Source of the DNA: Mesostigma viride
Taxonomy: Eukaryota; Streptophyta; Mesostigmatophyceae; Mesostigmatales; Mesostigmataceae
Assembly: GCA_009746045.1 (NCBI GenBank)
Contig: RPFO01001192.1
Location: forward strand, 1-21,550
Direction: 5' to 3'
DNA length: 21,550 nt
In this document: piece by piece, positions 1 through 7,958 of the stretch
How the letters are laid out: each line of letters begins with the position of its first letter
How positions within the stretch are numbered: position 1 is the first letter of the stretch
Notes under the pieces: model-generated
Told to the model about the DNA's origin: nothing
The model's database searches: none
What the model saw: only the letters and a program-made list of their open reading frames with translations
Translations under genes and position numbers: made by a program

Positions 1-2
1 TC

Positions 3-305
3 ATTGGTATCAATAATATGAATTCTTATAAATTAGCACAAATGTGTTTTGTATTAAAAAATAATAAATCAACTCATAGTTTTGTTATTGATCTAAGAAA
101 AGAAAAAAATATTATATTAATCAATAATTTAGGAAAAGTGAATATAGGCAATGATTTTGCTTCTTTAATTAAAAAATTAATTTTTTTAAAATCTTTTACA
201 AGTATATGTAAAGAAGGAGATGATATTCTTTCTAAAATTGATATCAATAATTTATCTCGTCCAATAGTGCAATATTCTTCTTATTATAAGAAATACTTTT
301 TATAG
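3..305 (+). CDS. C-terminal part of an unrecognised protein (5' truncated by the window)
   Basis: The frame is open from the window edge to a TAG at 303-305, giving about 100 residues. An ATG at 18 is available, but the sense-like frame runs on leftward, and the unique DNA after arm B (minus strand, beyond 21039) encodes what looks like more of the same protein. The ATG is therefore probably internal. The segment is soluble, lysine- and isoleucine-rich, with no membrane segment and no motif I recognise; it ends in a Tyr/Lys-rich tail. It sits upstream of rpoZ on the same strand, separated by a spacer with a tandem repeat. It could be a lineage-specific plastid ORF or a diverged ycf; I do not assign a function. 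Confidence 0.6.
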   Translation: MGINNMNSYKLAQMCFVLKNNKSTHSFVIDLRKEKNIILINNLGKVNIGNDFASLIKKLIFLKSFTSICKEGDDILSKIDINNLSRPIVQYSSYYKKYFL

Positions 306-631
306 ACAAAAATTATAAATAATAAATAGAATAATTATATTAAAAATAATTAAGAATATTATGATTAAGATCATCTTATGTCAAAAAAATAATTAAGAAT
401 ATTATGATTAAGATCATCTTATGTCAAAAAAAATAATTGTATTATTCGATTGTTGCGATTATTAACAAAAACTTTTTATATAAAATCATTAATTTTTTAA
501 AAGTATACAAAGATCTATTATATATAATAAATGGTCTAATAATTTAAATACTATACTATACTATATTTATTAGAATTGATTATATATTATTGTTGTAATT
601 GCATAGATATTTTTTATTTATTTAGAAACCC
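306..631. other. Spacer between the unrecognised ORF and rpoZ
   Basis: Contains no convincing ORF or RNA gene. It holds a 43-bp tandem repeat (345-430) and a short run of CTATA units near 551-563. The rest is A+T-rich sequence. No Shine-Dalgarno-like motif precedes rpoZ. Confidence 0.7.
345..430. repeat. 43-bp tandem direct repeat, two units
   Basis: Two consecutive copies start at 345 and 388, with the first bases of a third at about 431. Each unit contains the small inverted repeat TAAGATCATCTTA and ends in an A-tract. The mirror copy in arm B lies near 20610-20696 and differs by one base in an A/T-tract. Confidence 0.85.
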
Positions 632-859
632 ATGAGAAATAAAATACCATACGATTCGAAAAAAATTCTTTACGATTCAGAATTACTTCTTAATTCTGCT
701 TCTAATCGTTATATATTGACAATGAAAGTTGCTAATAGAGCTAATTTAAGACGATATGAAGAATTTGAAACTATGAACCATAGTTCAATAAAACCTATTG
801 CTAGAACAATAATTGAAATGGTAGATGATAAAAATTTTTTAGTTGTTAAAAAGAAATAG
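632..859 (+). CDS. rpoZ: RNA polymerase omega subunit-like protein (Ycf61/RpoZ), copy 1
   Basis: A 75-residue protein resembling cyanobacterial RpoZ along its whole length. It carries the SELL..ASNRY block (about residues 16-27), a basic VANRANLRRYEEFE segment (about 33-46) and the conserved KPIARTIIEM helix (about 54-63). Omega assists assembly and stability of the multisubunit RNA polymerase, in plastids the PEP enzyme with RpoA, RpoB, RpoC1 and RpoC2. Only a few green plastids retain it, under the name ycf61. The ATG at 632 gives the expected N-terminal length; no clear ribosome binding site is visible. It converges on trnL(UAG) 111 bp downstream. Confidence 0.85.
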   Translation: MRNKIPYDSKKILYDSELLLNSASNRYILTMKVANRANLRRYEEFETMNHSSIKPIARTIIEMVDDKNFLVVKKK

Positions 860-893
860 TTTTTCGTATTCAAAATATAATACTAATATGTCT

Positions 894-909
894 TTAGATT
901 AAGATCTAA
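894..909. terminator. Possible stem-loop terminator after rpoZ
   Basis: A 6-bp stem (894-899 with 904-909) with a 4-base loop, followed by a T-rich tract. It lies 35 bp after the rpoZ stop and between convergent rpoZ and trnL. The stem is short and A+T-rich, so support is weak. Mirror copy at 20125-20140. Confidence 0.3.
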
Positions 910-970
910 TAAATTTTTTATTTTATTTTGATTCTAATGTGCTGTGTATTATATAAATAATATGATATAT

Positions 971-1050
971 TGCTCTAGAGAGGTTTCGAACCTCCACGCT
1001 GTAAGCACATGATTCTAAGTCATGCGTGTCTACCATTCCACCACTAGAGC
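971..1050 (-). tRNA. trnL-UAG: tRNA-Leu(UAG), copy 1
   Basis: Read on the minus strand, a 7-bp acceptor stem GCTCTAG/CTAGAGC closes a class II tRNA. The anticodon stem CATGA/TCATG carries loop CTTAGAA, so the anticodon is UAG. A long variable arm follows, then a T arm with GGTTCGAAACC. CCA is not encoded and A is the discriminator. It reads UAG/CUN-type leucine codons. In many green plastids it is an SSC gene beside rpl32, as here. Confidence 0.95.
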
Positions 1051-1062
1051 CTTTTTACAATA

Positions 1063-1068
1063 ATTATA
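1063..1068 (-). promoter_or_regulatory. -10-like box for trnL(UAG), copy 1
   Basis: On the minus strand, GATATAATTATTG puts a perfect TATAAT 12 bases before the tRNA 5' end. No well-spaced -35 box is seen; TTGATT is only 12 bases upstream. The same core precedes ftsW and chlL. Confidence 0.5.
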
Positions 1069-1109
1069 TCTTATCATATAAATCAATGTTTTATTCAGCC
1101 AATTTTCTG

Positions 1110-1157
1110 ATAGAAAATACAATTTTTTTCTTATGGAACAATAATTGTATTTTCTAT
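1110..1157. repeat. Hairpin with 14-bp arms in the trnL-rpl32 spacer
   Basis: ATAGAAAATACAAT at 1110-1123 is the exact reverse complement of 1144-1157, leaving a 20-base loop. A further AATAGAAAA copy follows at about 1162-1170. It sits upstream of both divergent genes, so it is not an obvious terminator for either. Mirror copy at 19877-19924. Confidence 0.75.
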
Positions 1158-1549
1158 TAAGAATAGAAAATATATATACAATATATACAATATAAAGGAA
1201 AATGAATTGTTTTCTAAGAGGTTGGAATACTAAACTCAATAATTAATTTTTTATTGATATATTTTTAGCTGCTTCACCAGAGATTCTTTTATTTTTTAAT
1301 TTTGTCATTAATAAAAATAATATAATAATTTTTATATTTCTTTTATTATTATATCGTTGGATTCCTTTTTATTTATTTGTTACAATATTTTTACTTGTGC
1401 AACTAAGGATGGAAAAACAGGAATTATTCACATACATACATAAATAAACAGTTGTTTTTAGTTATTCTGTATTTAATCAATTTCGTTTTTTCTGTTTATC
1501 AGTTTTTAGTTGTTTATAAAATATATTTTTTATTAACTTATTTAATTAT

Positions 1550-1720
1550 ATGGCTGCCCCTAAAAAACGTACATCTAAATCTAGAAAAAATATGCGTAAA
1601 AGTACATGGAAACGACAAGCTGCTACACAAGCTAAAAAAGCACTTTCTTTAGCGAAATCTATTGCGACTGGTAAATCTACAATTAGAGGTGTTCAATCAA
1701 ATTTATCAGATGAAAGTTAG
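1550..1720 (+). CDS. rpl32: 50S ribosomal protein L32, copy 1
   Basis: A 56-residue basic protein starting [14 protein letters not shown] and continuing with the KSTWK block typical of bacterial and plastid L32, a zinc-free form here. Length fits the family. It is a component of the large subunit of the plastid ribosome. The ATG at 1550 is the natural start because the MA(A/V)PK(K/R) N-terminus is conserved. No Shine-Dalgarno motif is visible. A longer overlapping frame at 1452-1652 is a shadow. It precedes cysT on the same strand by 313 bp. Confidence 0.95.
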   Translation: MAAPKKRTSKSRKNMRKSTWKRQAATQAKKALSLAKSIATGKSTIRGVQSNLSDES

Positions 1721-2033
1721 TATTTGATTTATTACTTTCTTTTTTATTAGAATGATAGATTTTTTTTCTTATTTAGATTTTTTATTAGAATAAATGAATT
1801 GATTAACCTATACTTCTTTAATGGTGAAAATATTCTATGTAATTTATTATATTGTCAGAATTTTTTTAATCAAAATAATTAGTAGACATAAGTAAAGAGA
1901 AGAATAGTTTATTAAAATCCTTGAACTATTTAAAAAAAAAAATTTATTATTTCATATGCATATTTTTGTTTTAAAAAAGAGGTTATTGTAGTTTTTTTAA
2001 TTACAGAACATATTAATTTAGTGAAACAATGAA
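1721..2033. other. Spacer between rpl32 and cysT
   Basis: No gene seen. A 13-bp direct repeat TTTTTATTAGAAT occurs at 1741-1753 and 1779-1791. The remainder is A+T-rich, with an A-tract near 1930. Confidence 0.7.
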
Positions 2034-2843
2034 ATGAATTACTTTTCAAAACTCTCGTGCTCTTGGCGTATAACATTAGGTTATTTATTATTTATGCTTA
2101 TATTGCCAATATTAGCTTTGTTGTCAAGAGCTAGTCAAGAATTGTTTTCTAATTTTTGGTCTATTGCTATGGAACCAGCTGCTATTTATGCTTATAGTAT
2201 AACTTTAAGTATGGCCTTGATTGCTTCTATAGTAAACGGTATTTTTGGCATTTTTATTGCTTGGATTCTTGTACGATATAATTTTCCTGGCAAACGAATA
2301 GTAGATGCTGCGATTGATTTACCATTTGCTCTGCCTACTTCTGTCGCTGGTTTGACTTTGGCCACAGTTTATAGTGAAAAAGGTTGGATTGGTCATTTTT
2401 TGCAATCTTTAAGCATAAAAGTCGTTTTTACTAAATTAGGGGTTGGAGTAGCTATGATATTTGTCTCCTTTCCTTTTGTTGTAAGAACATTACAACCTGT
2501 ATTACAAGATATAGAAAAAGAATTAGAAGAAGCTGCTTGGAGTTTAGGGGCTTCTTCTTGGACTACTTTTTGGAAAGTAATATTCCCTTCTTTAATTCCT
2601 TCTTTATTGACAGGAATAGCATTAGCGTTTTCAAGAGCTGTAGGAGAATATGGTTCTGTAGTAATCATAGCTTCTAATATTCCATTTAAAGATTTAACTG
2701 CTCCGGTATTAATTTTCCAAAAATTAGAACAATATGATTATACGGGCGCTACTGTAATAGGTACAGTGATTTTAAGTATTTCTTTATTCATTTTAGTAGG
2801 TATTAATATTATTCAATCTTTGAACCAAATGTATAGTAAGTAA
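2034..2843 (+). CDS. cysT: Sulfate ABC transporter permease CysT, copy 1
   Basis: A 269-residue polytopic protein of the usual CysT length. About six hydrophobic segments are visible, at roughly residues 13-33, 52-80, 90-112, 132-152, 185-215 and 238-260. The cytoplasmic EAA loop of ABC permeases is clear: [21 protein letters not shown] at about 163-183. It would sit in the inner envelope and pass sulfate into the stroma with a CysA ATPase, CysW-type partner and binding protein encoded elsewhere. The ATG at 2034 is preferred over one at 2029 that meets a stop after two codons. Ycf1 follows after 15 bp, suggesting co-transcription. Confidence 0.95.
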   Translation: MNYFSKLSCSWRITLGYLLFMLILPILALLSRASQELFSNFWSIAMEPAAIYAYSITLSMALIASIVNGIFGIFIAWILVRYNFPGKRIVDAAIDLPFALPTSVAGLTLATVYSEKGWIGHFLQSLSIKVVFTKLGVGVAMIFVSFPFVVRTLQPVLQDIEKELEEAAWSLGASSWTTFWKVIFPSLIPSLLTGIALAFSRAVGEYGSVVIIASNIPFKDLTAPVLIFQKLEQYDYTGATVIGTVILSISLFILVGINIIQSLNQMYSK

Positions 2844-2849
2844 ACATAA

Positions 2850-2853
2850 GAGG
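2850..2853 (+). promoter_or_regulatory. Shine-Dalgarno-like GAGG before ycf1
   Basis: In the 15-bp cysT-ycf1 spacer, AGAGG lies about five bases before the ATG at 2859. It is one of few clear ribosome binding sites in the window and fixes the ycf1 start. The copy in arm B is near 18181-18184. Confidence 0.55.
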
Positions 2854-2858
2854 ATCTT

Positions 2859-4091
2859 ATGAATTATCTCATTAGTTCTTTGCCATTTCCCAATAATTTT
2901 CTGAATTCTTCACATTCTCCATTTGTTTTTGGTCTAATCTGTGGAAGTTTATTGGGTACTTCCATGAATGTTGGTTCATTTATATCTTTGAGAAGATTAA
3001 TTATACAAGGAATTCCGGCAGGAGTTGTATCCTATTTAGGATCCGCTATATCTGAAACTTTTTTTTTATTTCTCATTTTATTTGGTTATATAGGTGTTAT
3101 TGAAAAATGGTTTACATTAGAACCAAGTCTGACATTCATTATAACTGTATTTTGTGCTGATACGATAATAGGATTTTTATTAGATAATAGATTAAAAATT
3201 GTATCTTTATCACAAACAACTGATTTATTAAAAATTTTTTTATGTAATGCGGTTATTGTATTTGGTAATCCAGGATCAACGTGGGGAGCTACTTCTTTAA
3301 TAACTTCCATAGAAGGTTTTCAATTTAGAGAAAATAGTTTATTTTTGTTTGGAGTATTTTTAGGCATATTTGTTATAGGATGTGGAATAGGTTTTTTAAT
3401 TTTAGCATTAACCAATTTATGGATGATTCAATCAAGCAAAACTTTCAGAAGTTTGATTTATCGTTCTAATAAAATTATTTCTCATTTAGCATTATGTATA
3501 TTAATACTTTCTACTATTTATTATCATTGGCAAGTATATATTGGTTTATCATTAAGCACATCTTCAATGCCAATGATTACAATTACAAAACATGATAGAG
3601 AACCATTTTATACAGATGATGAATCTCAAATGTCATGGAATCGATACAAAAATAAAGTTGAAAGAAAAAATCAACCTCATCCAATGAAAACATTAGGAGG
3701 TTTACCTATAAAACAATTTGGACAATGGTTCAAAAAAAATGTAATTACATCTAATCCAGAAGATTTAGATGCAAGAGGTTTACCACGAGAAAGAACAAAA
3801 ACAGGTGATTATGTTCCAAATTATGAAACTATGCAAGCTATTAGAAACAAGAAATGGTTTTCTCGTAGCAAAAATTATTTATATATTAAAGAAAAAATTT
3901 TTTCTTTACTATCTATAAATCCTATGAAAGTCAAATTTTTAGAACATTCTCGTCGAGACATGGATCTTTTTTATTTAGGAGATAAAAAAAGTACAAGAAT
4001 TACCATTACAGAAATGAGTAAATCTGATTATAATCAGATGTTAGAAAATAGAAAACAAAGAATACAAAATATAATCAACAGAAGAAACTAG
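2859..4091 (+). CDS. ycf1: Ycf1/Tic214-like membrane protein, unusually short, copy 1
   Basis: 410 residues. The N-terminal 225 residues hold about six membrane segments and the family-like pattern GLICGSLLGTSMNVGSFISLRR followed by G.PAG..SYLGS (about residues 25-63), with further conserved Asn/Gly motifs (CNAVIVFGNPGS). The rest is a hydrophilic, basic stretch of about 180 residues containing HDREPFYTDDES and a Lys/Arg-rich C-terminus. Ycf1 (Tic214) is a component of the inner-envelope TIC import complex in the green lineage and is usually 800 to several thousand residues, so this is close to a minimal membrane domain plus a short tail. A GAGG motif 5 bases before the ATG supports the start. 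The last codons form one arm of the hairpin at 4077-4148. Identification rests on the N-terminal domain and on gene order next to cysT and chlN. Confidence 0.75.
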   Translation: MNYLISSLPFPNNFLNSSHSPFVFGLICGSLLGTSMNVGSFISLRRLIIQGIPAGVVSYLGSAISETFFLFLILFGYIGVIEKWFTLEPSLTFIITVFCADTIIGFLLDNRLKIVSLSQTTDLLKIFLCNAVIVFGNPGSTWGATSLITSIEGFQFRENSLFLFGVFLGIFVIGCGIGFLILALTNLWMIQSSKTFRSLIYRSNKIISHLALCILILSTIYYHWQVYIGLSLSTSSMPMITITKHDREPFYTDDESQMSWNRYKNKVERKNQPHPMKTLGGLPIKQFGQWFKKNVITSNPEDLDARGLPRERTKTGDYVPNYETMQAIRNKKWFSRSKNYLYIKEKIFSLLSINPMKVKFLEHSRRDMDLFYLGDKKSTRITITEMSKSDYNQMLENRKQRIQNIINRRN

Positions 4092-4148
4092 TTAGATTTG
4101 TGTATAAAGTAATTACTTTATACACAAATCTGACTAGTTTCTTCTGTT
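4077..4148. terminator. 36-bp hairpin between convergent ycf1 and chlN, copy 1
   Basis: The two arms 4077-4112 and 4113-4148 are reverse complements with one mismatch, and there is effectively no loop. On the plus-strand RNA the mismatch is a G-U pair; on the minus-strand RNA it is C-A. The ycf1 stop codon (4089-4091) lies inside the left arm, and the chlN stop is 6 bp beyond the right arm. The likely role is a shared 3' end for both converging transcripts, by termination or by blocking exonucleases. Confidence 0.85.
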
Positions 4149-4154
4149 TTGAAA

Positions 4155-5507
<1,353 letters not shown>

Positions 5508-5559
5508 CTATCAATTATTTTTTATTGCCATATTCGCATTTTTTATGACAAGACGATTT

Positions 5560-5584
5560 TTTTCCCCCTTTAGAAGGGGGAAAA
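5560..5584. ncRNA. GC-rich hairpin in the chlL-chlN spacer, copy 1
   Basis: Perfect 11-bp arms TTTTCCCCCTT (5560-5570) and AAGGGGGAAAA (5574-5584) around a 3-base loop. Five C/G pairs stand out in this A+T-rich DNA. On the transcribed (minus) strand it is followed by A residues and not by U, so it looks less like an intrinsic terminator than an intercistronic RNA-processing or stability element. Confidence 0.6.
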
Positions 5585-5697
5585 TTTATAAAATTAATTC
5601 AAAAAATTCTAATGTATCATTCTGAACATGGGAATAAATTTTTTTTCTTGAACAAGAATGCTATTAACTAATAAATAATTATTTTTATTAAAATTAT

Positions 5698-6588
5698 TTA
5701 AATAATTAAAAAACTTGATTCTACTTCTTGATTTGCTTCTATACTAGAATTTGTAGATTCATTGCTTGTATTTACAGGGTTAAGATAAAAATCAGAAAGT
5801 AAACTAAATAATTCCCTGTCGGGAACTTCATTTGGTACTACACCCTCTGGTCTAGCTAGTAATTGATCTGCAATATTCAAATAAAATTCACAAACATAGT
5901 TTAAAGATTTTTCTGTTTCTACCATTTCAAATAAAGTTTTCCCTTTTACTCTGGAAACACGTATATCTTCAATTAATGGCAATACTTCTAATACTGGCAT
6001 AGGACAAGCTTCTACATATTTGTCAATTAAATCTCTTTTTGAAGTACGATTTCCTACTAATCCAGCTAATCGTAAAGGATGTGTACGAGCTTTTTCTCTA
6101 ACTGAAGCGGCAATACGGTTAGCTGCAAATAATGCATCAAATCCGTTATCTGTAATAATGATGCAATAATCTGCATAATTTAATGGTGCAGCAAATCCAC
6201 CACATACTACGTCTCCTAATACATCAAATAAAATTACATCGTATTCATAAAATGCATTTAGTTCTTTTAATAATTTGACTGTTTCGCCTACTACATATCC
6301 ACCACATCCAGCTCCAGCAGGTGGACCACCAGCTTCTACACAATCAACTCCTCCATACCCTTTGTATATAACATCTTCTGGCCATACATCTTCATAATGG
6401 TAATCTTTAGATTGTAAGGTATCAATAATTGTAGGAATTAGAAAACCTGTCAATGTAAATGTGCTATCATGCTTTGGATCACATCCAATTTGTAAAACTT
6501 TTTTTCCTCGTCTAGCCAAAGCAATGGAAATATTGCAACTAGTTGTTGATTTTCCAATGCCGCCTTTGCCATAAACTGCTATTTTCAT
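5698..6588 (-). CDS. chlL: Light-independent protochlorophyllide reductase iron-sulfur ATP-binding protein, copy 1
   Basis: 296 residues, NifH-like. The P-loop GKGGIGKST is at 7-15, with GCDPKHDST at 35-43. Cys95 (GAGCGG) and Cys129 (VVCGGF) are the 4Fe-4S ligands shared across the ChlL homodimer. It hydrolyses ATP and passes electrons from ferredoxin to the ChlN-ChlB component. AAGGAG about nine bases before the ATG supports the start. A TATAAT box lies 30 bp upstream. The C-terminal 25 residues are an Asn/Ser/Glu-rich extension. It is transcribed toward chlN and divergently from ccsA. Confidence 0.98.
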   Translation of the reverse strand: MKIAVYGKGGIGKSTTSCNISIALARRGKKVLQIGCDPKHDSTFTLTGFLIPTIIDTLQSKDYHYEDVWPEDVIYKGYGGVDCVEAGGPPAGAGCGGYVVGETVKLLKELNAFYEYDVILFDVLGDVVCGGFAAPLNYADYCIIITDNGFDALFAANRIAASVREKARTHPLRLAGLVGNRTSKRDLIDKYVEACPMPVLEVLPLIEDIRVSRVKGKTLFEMVETEKSLNYVCEFYLNIADQLLARPEGVVPNEVPDRELFSLLSDFYLNPVNTSNESTNSSIEANQEVESSFLII

Positions 6589-6618
6589 AGTAGCTATCTC
6601 CTTGAAATAATAATAATA

Positions 6619-6648
6619 ATTATATCATGCAAATTTAATACTTGCTAA
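6619..6648 (-). promoter_or_regulatory. Promoter-like site for chlL, copy 1
   Basis: On the minus strand, TTAGCA (6643-6648) and TATAAT (6619-6624) are separated by 18 bp. The -10 box is in TTTGCATGATATAATTATT, which matches the site before ftsW at 18 of 19 positions. It ends 30 bp before the chlL ATG. Confidence 0.55.
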
Positions 6649-6766
6649 AATTATAAATCAATAAATACAAAATTTTATAAATTAATTCTTTTTTTTCAAG
6701 CAGATCTTTTTTTATTCATTAATAGATATTGTTAGTGAAGATATATTAAATTACTTATTAATAATT

Positions 6767-7684
6767 ATGAATCTAATAGAGATTGAAACTTATTTAGCAA
6801 ATGCTTCTTTTGCTTTATTGCTAATAACGATGTTAATTTATGGTATGAAAGCAATTTTTACCAAAAATAATATTCTTCAATTATTTGGCACACTAGGTAT
6901 ATTATTTTCTAATTTTTTAGTAGCTTTGTTACTATCTATACGTTGGTTTGATTCTCATCATTTTCCATTAAGTAATATGTATGAATCTTTAATGTTTTTG
7001 TGTTGGTGTTTTACTTTTTTTCATTTATTAATAGAAAAATATATTCAAATTAATTTTATTGGTTTTATAACTGTGCCTATTGCAATGTTAGTAAATGCAT
7101 TTGCTACATTTTTTTTACCACTTGATATGCAACATTCTACTCCTTTAGTGCCTGCATTAAAATCTAATTGGCTTATAATGCATGTTACTATCATGATGGC
7201 TAGTTATGCAGCTTTAATTTTAGGTTCTCTTTTATCAATAGCATTTTTATTTCTCACATATAATAAACAAATTGAATTACAAGGAAATTCAATTGGGAAT
7301 ATTAATGATGAAATGAATTCCTATATTACTATAGATATAGAATTTCAAAAAAATGAATCTATTGAATTAGCAAAATTGATAGATAATTTAAGTTATAGAA
7401 CAATAGGAATTGGTTTTCCATTATTAACAATAGGAATTATTTCTGGTGCAGTTTGGGCAAATGATGCATGGGGTTCATATTGGAGTTGGGATCCAAAAGA
7501 AACGTGGGCATTAATTACTTGGATAATTTTTGCAATTTATTTACATACTAGAATAACCAAAGGATGGCAAGGACGTCGTCCTGCTATTGTTGCTTTTATT
7601 GGATTTGTAATTGTATGGGTTTGTTATTTAGGTGTGAATTTATTAGGTCAAGGTTTACACAGCTATGGTTGGTTTACTAAATAA
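6767..7684 (+). CDS. ccsA: Cytochrome c biogenesis protein CcsA, copy 1
   Basis: A 305-residue polytopic thylakoid membrane protein. The tryptophan-rich WWD signature is plain at about residues 228-245 (WANDAWGSYWSWDPKETW), followed by LITWIIFAIYLHTRITKGW and GLHSYGWF at the C-terminus. CcsA works with Ccs1 in system II cytochrome c maturation, delivering and ligating haem to apocytochromes c6 and f in the lumen. Six or more hydrophobic segments are seen. A hydrophilic insertion lies at about 166-205. The ATG at 6767 gives the common family N-terminus. No ribosome binding motif is visible. It is divergent from chlL by 178 bp. Confidence 0.97.
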   Translation: MNLIEIETYLANASFALLLITMLIYGMKAIFTKNNILQLFGTLGILFSNFLVALLLSIRWFDSHHFPLSNMYESLMFLCWCFTFFHLLIEKYIQINFIGFITVPIAMLVNAFATFFLPLDMQHSTPLVPALKSNWLIMHVTIMMASYAALILGSLLSIAFLFLTYNKQIELQGNSIGNINDEMNSYITIDIEFQKNESIELAKLIDNLSYRTIGIGFPLLTIGIISGAVWANDAWGSYWSWDPKETWALITWIIFAIYLHTRITKGWQGRRPAIVAFIGFVIVWVCYLGVNLLGQGLHSYGWFTK

Positions 7685-7714
7685 TTGGTTCTAAATATTT
7701 TATTTCTAATTTAT

Positions 7715-7786
7715 CTCCCCAGGTAGGATTCGAACCTACGACCAATCGGTTAACAGCCGACCGCTCTACCACTGAGCTACTGAGGA
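7715..7786 (-). tRNA. trnN-GUU: tRNA-Asn(GUU), copy 1
   Basis: On the minus strand the acceptor TCCTCAG pairs with CTGGGGA, with one T-G pair. The D arm contains AGCTCAGTGGTAGAGC. The anticodon stem GTCGG/CCGAT has loop CTGTTAA, giving GUU. The T arm is GTAGGTTCGAATCCTAC. CCA is not encoded. It ends 31 bp after the ccsA stop, on the opposite strand. Confidence 0.96.
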
Positions 7787-7794
7787 TTAATTCT

Positions 7795-7823
7795 ATAATA
7801 TAGAAGATTCTTCAATATTGCAA
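7795..7823 (-). promoter_or_regulatory. Promoter for trnN(GUU), copy 1
   Basis: On the minus strand, TTGCAA and TATTAT are separated by exactly 17 bp, and the -10 box ends 8 bp before the tRNA. This is the best spaced bacterial-type promoter in the window. Confidence 0.6.
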
Positions 7824-7882
7824 CTCATAAAAAAAATTTGGAATTCATAATTGCATAAATTAATTAAATTTTTGATATTTTA

Positions 7883-7901
7883 TTTGCTTGATATAATTAT
7901 T
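7883..7901 (+). promoter_or_regulatory. -10 promoter element for ftsW, copy 1
   Basis: TTTGCTTGATATAATTATT contains a perfect TATAAT at 7892-7897, 61 bp before the ftsW ATG. It differs at one base from the site before chlL. A -35 box at normal spacing is not clear. Confidence 0.5.
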
Positions 7902-7958
7902 GTATAAATAATTTAAGAAAGAATAATATTGTCATAAAGAATAAAAAAATTTATTTTT

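Larger units (their letters stand above)
1051..1549. other. Divergent spacer between trnL(UAG) and rpl32
   Basis: About 500 bp without a firm gene. It holds the trnL -10 box, a 14-bp-arm hairpin (1110-1157) and a tiny minus-strand reading frame of 21 codons (1243-1308). The plus strand also has a hydrophobic open frame without ATG at about 1255-1447. I would not call either frame a gene. Confidence 0.6.

Noticed and set aside
345-430. Possible CRISPR array
   Set aside because: The units are directly abutting with no spacers and only two copies; it is a simple tandem repeat.
1030-1239. 69-codon frame crossing the trnL(UAG) 5' end, mirrored at 19795-20004
   Set aside because: It reads into the tRNA gene and through the spacer hairpin, with no recognisable protein features.
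1452-1652. 66-codon hydrophobic frame overlapping rpl32
   Set aside because: The true rpl32 frame starts at 1550 in another phase and has a clear L32 sequence; the longer frame is T-rich spacer plus shadow.
2393-2668. 91-codon frame antisense to cysT, and 74-codon frame antisense to ycf1 (3086-3310)
   Set aside because: Both overlap conserved sense proteins and look like shadows; mirrored copies at 18366-18641 and 17724-17948 were rejected for the same reason.
5698-6588. chlL as nifH (nitrogenase iron protein)
   Set aside because: The neighbouring chlN, plastid context and ChlL-type sequence make DPOR the right assignment; no nitrogenase gene is present.
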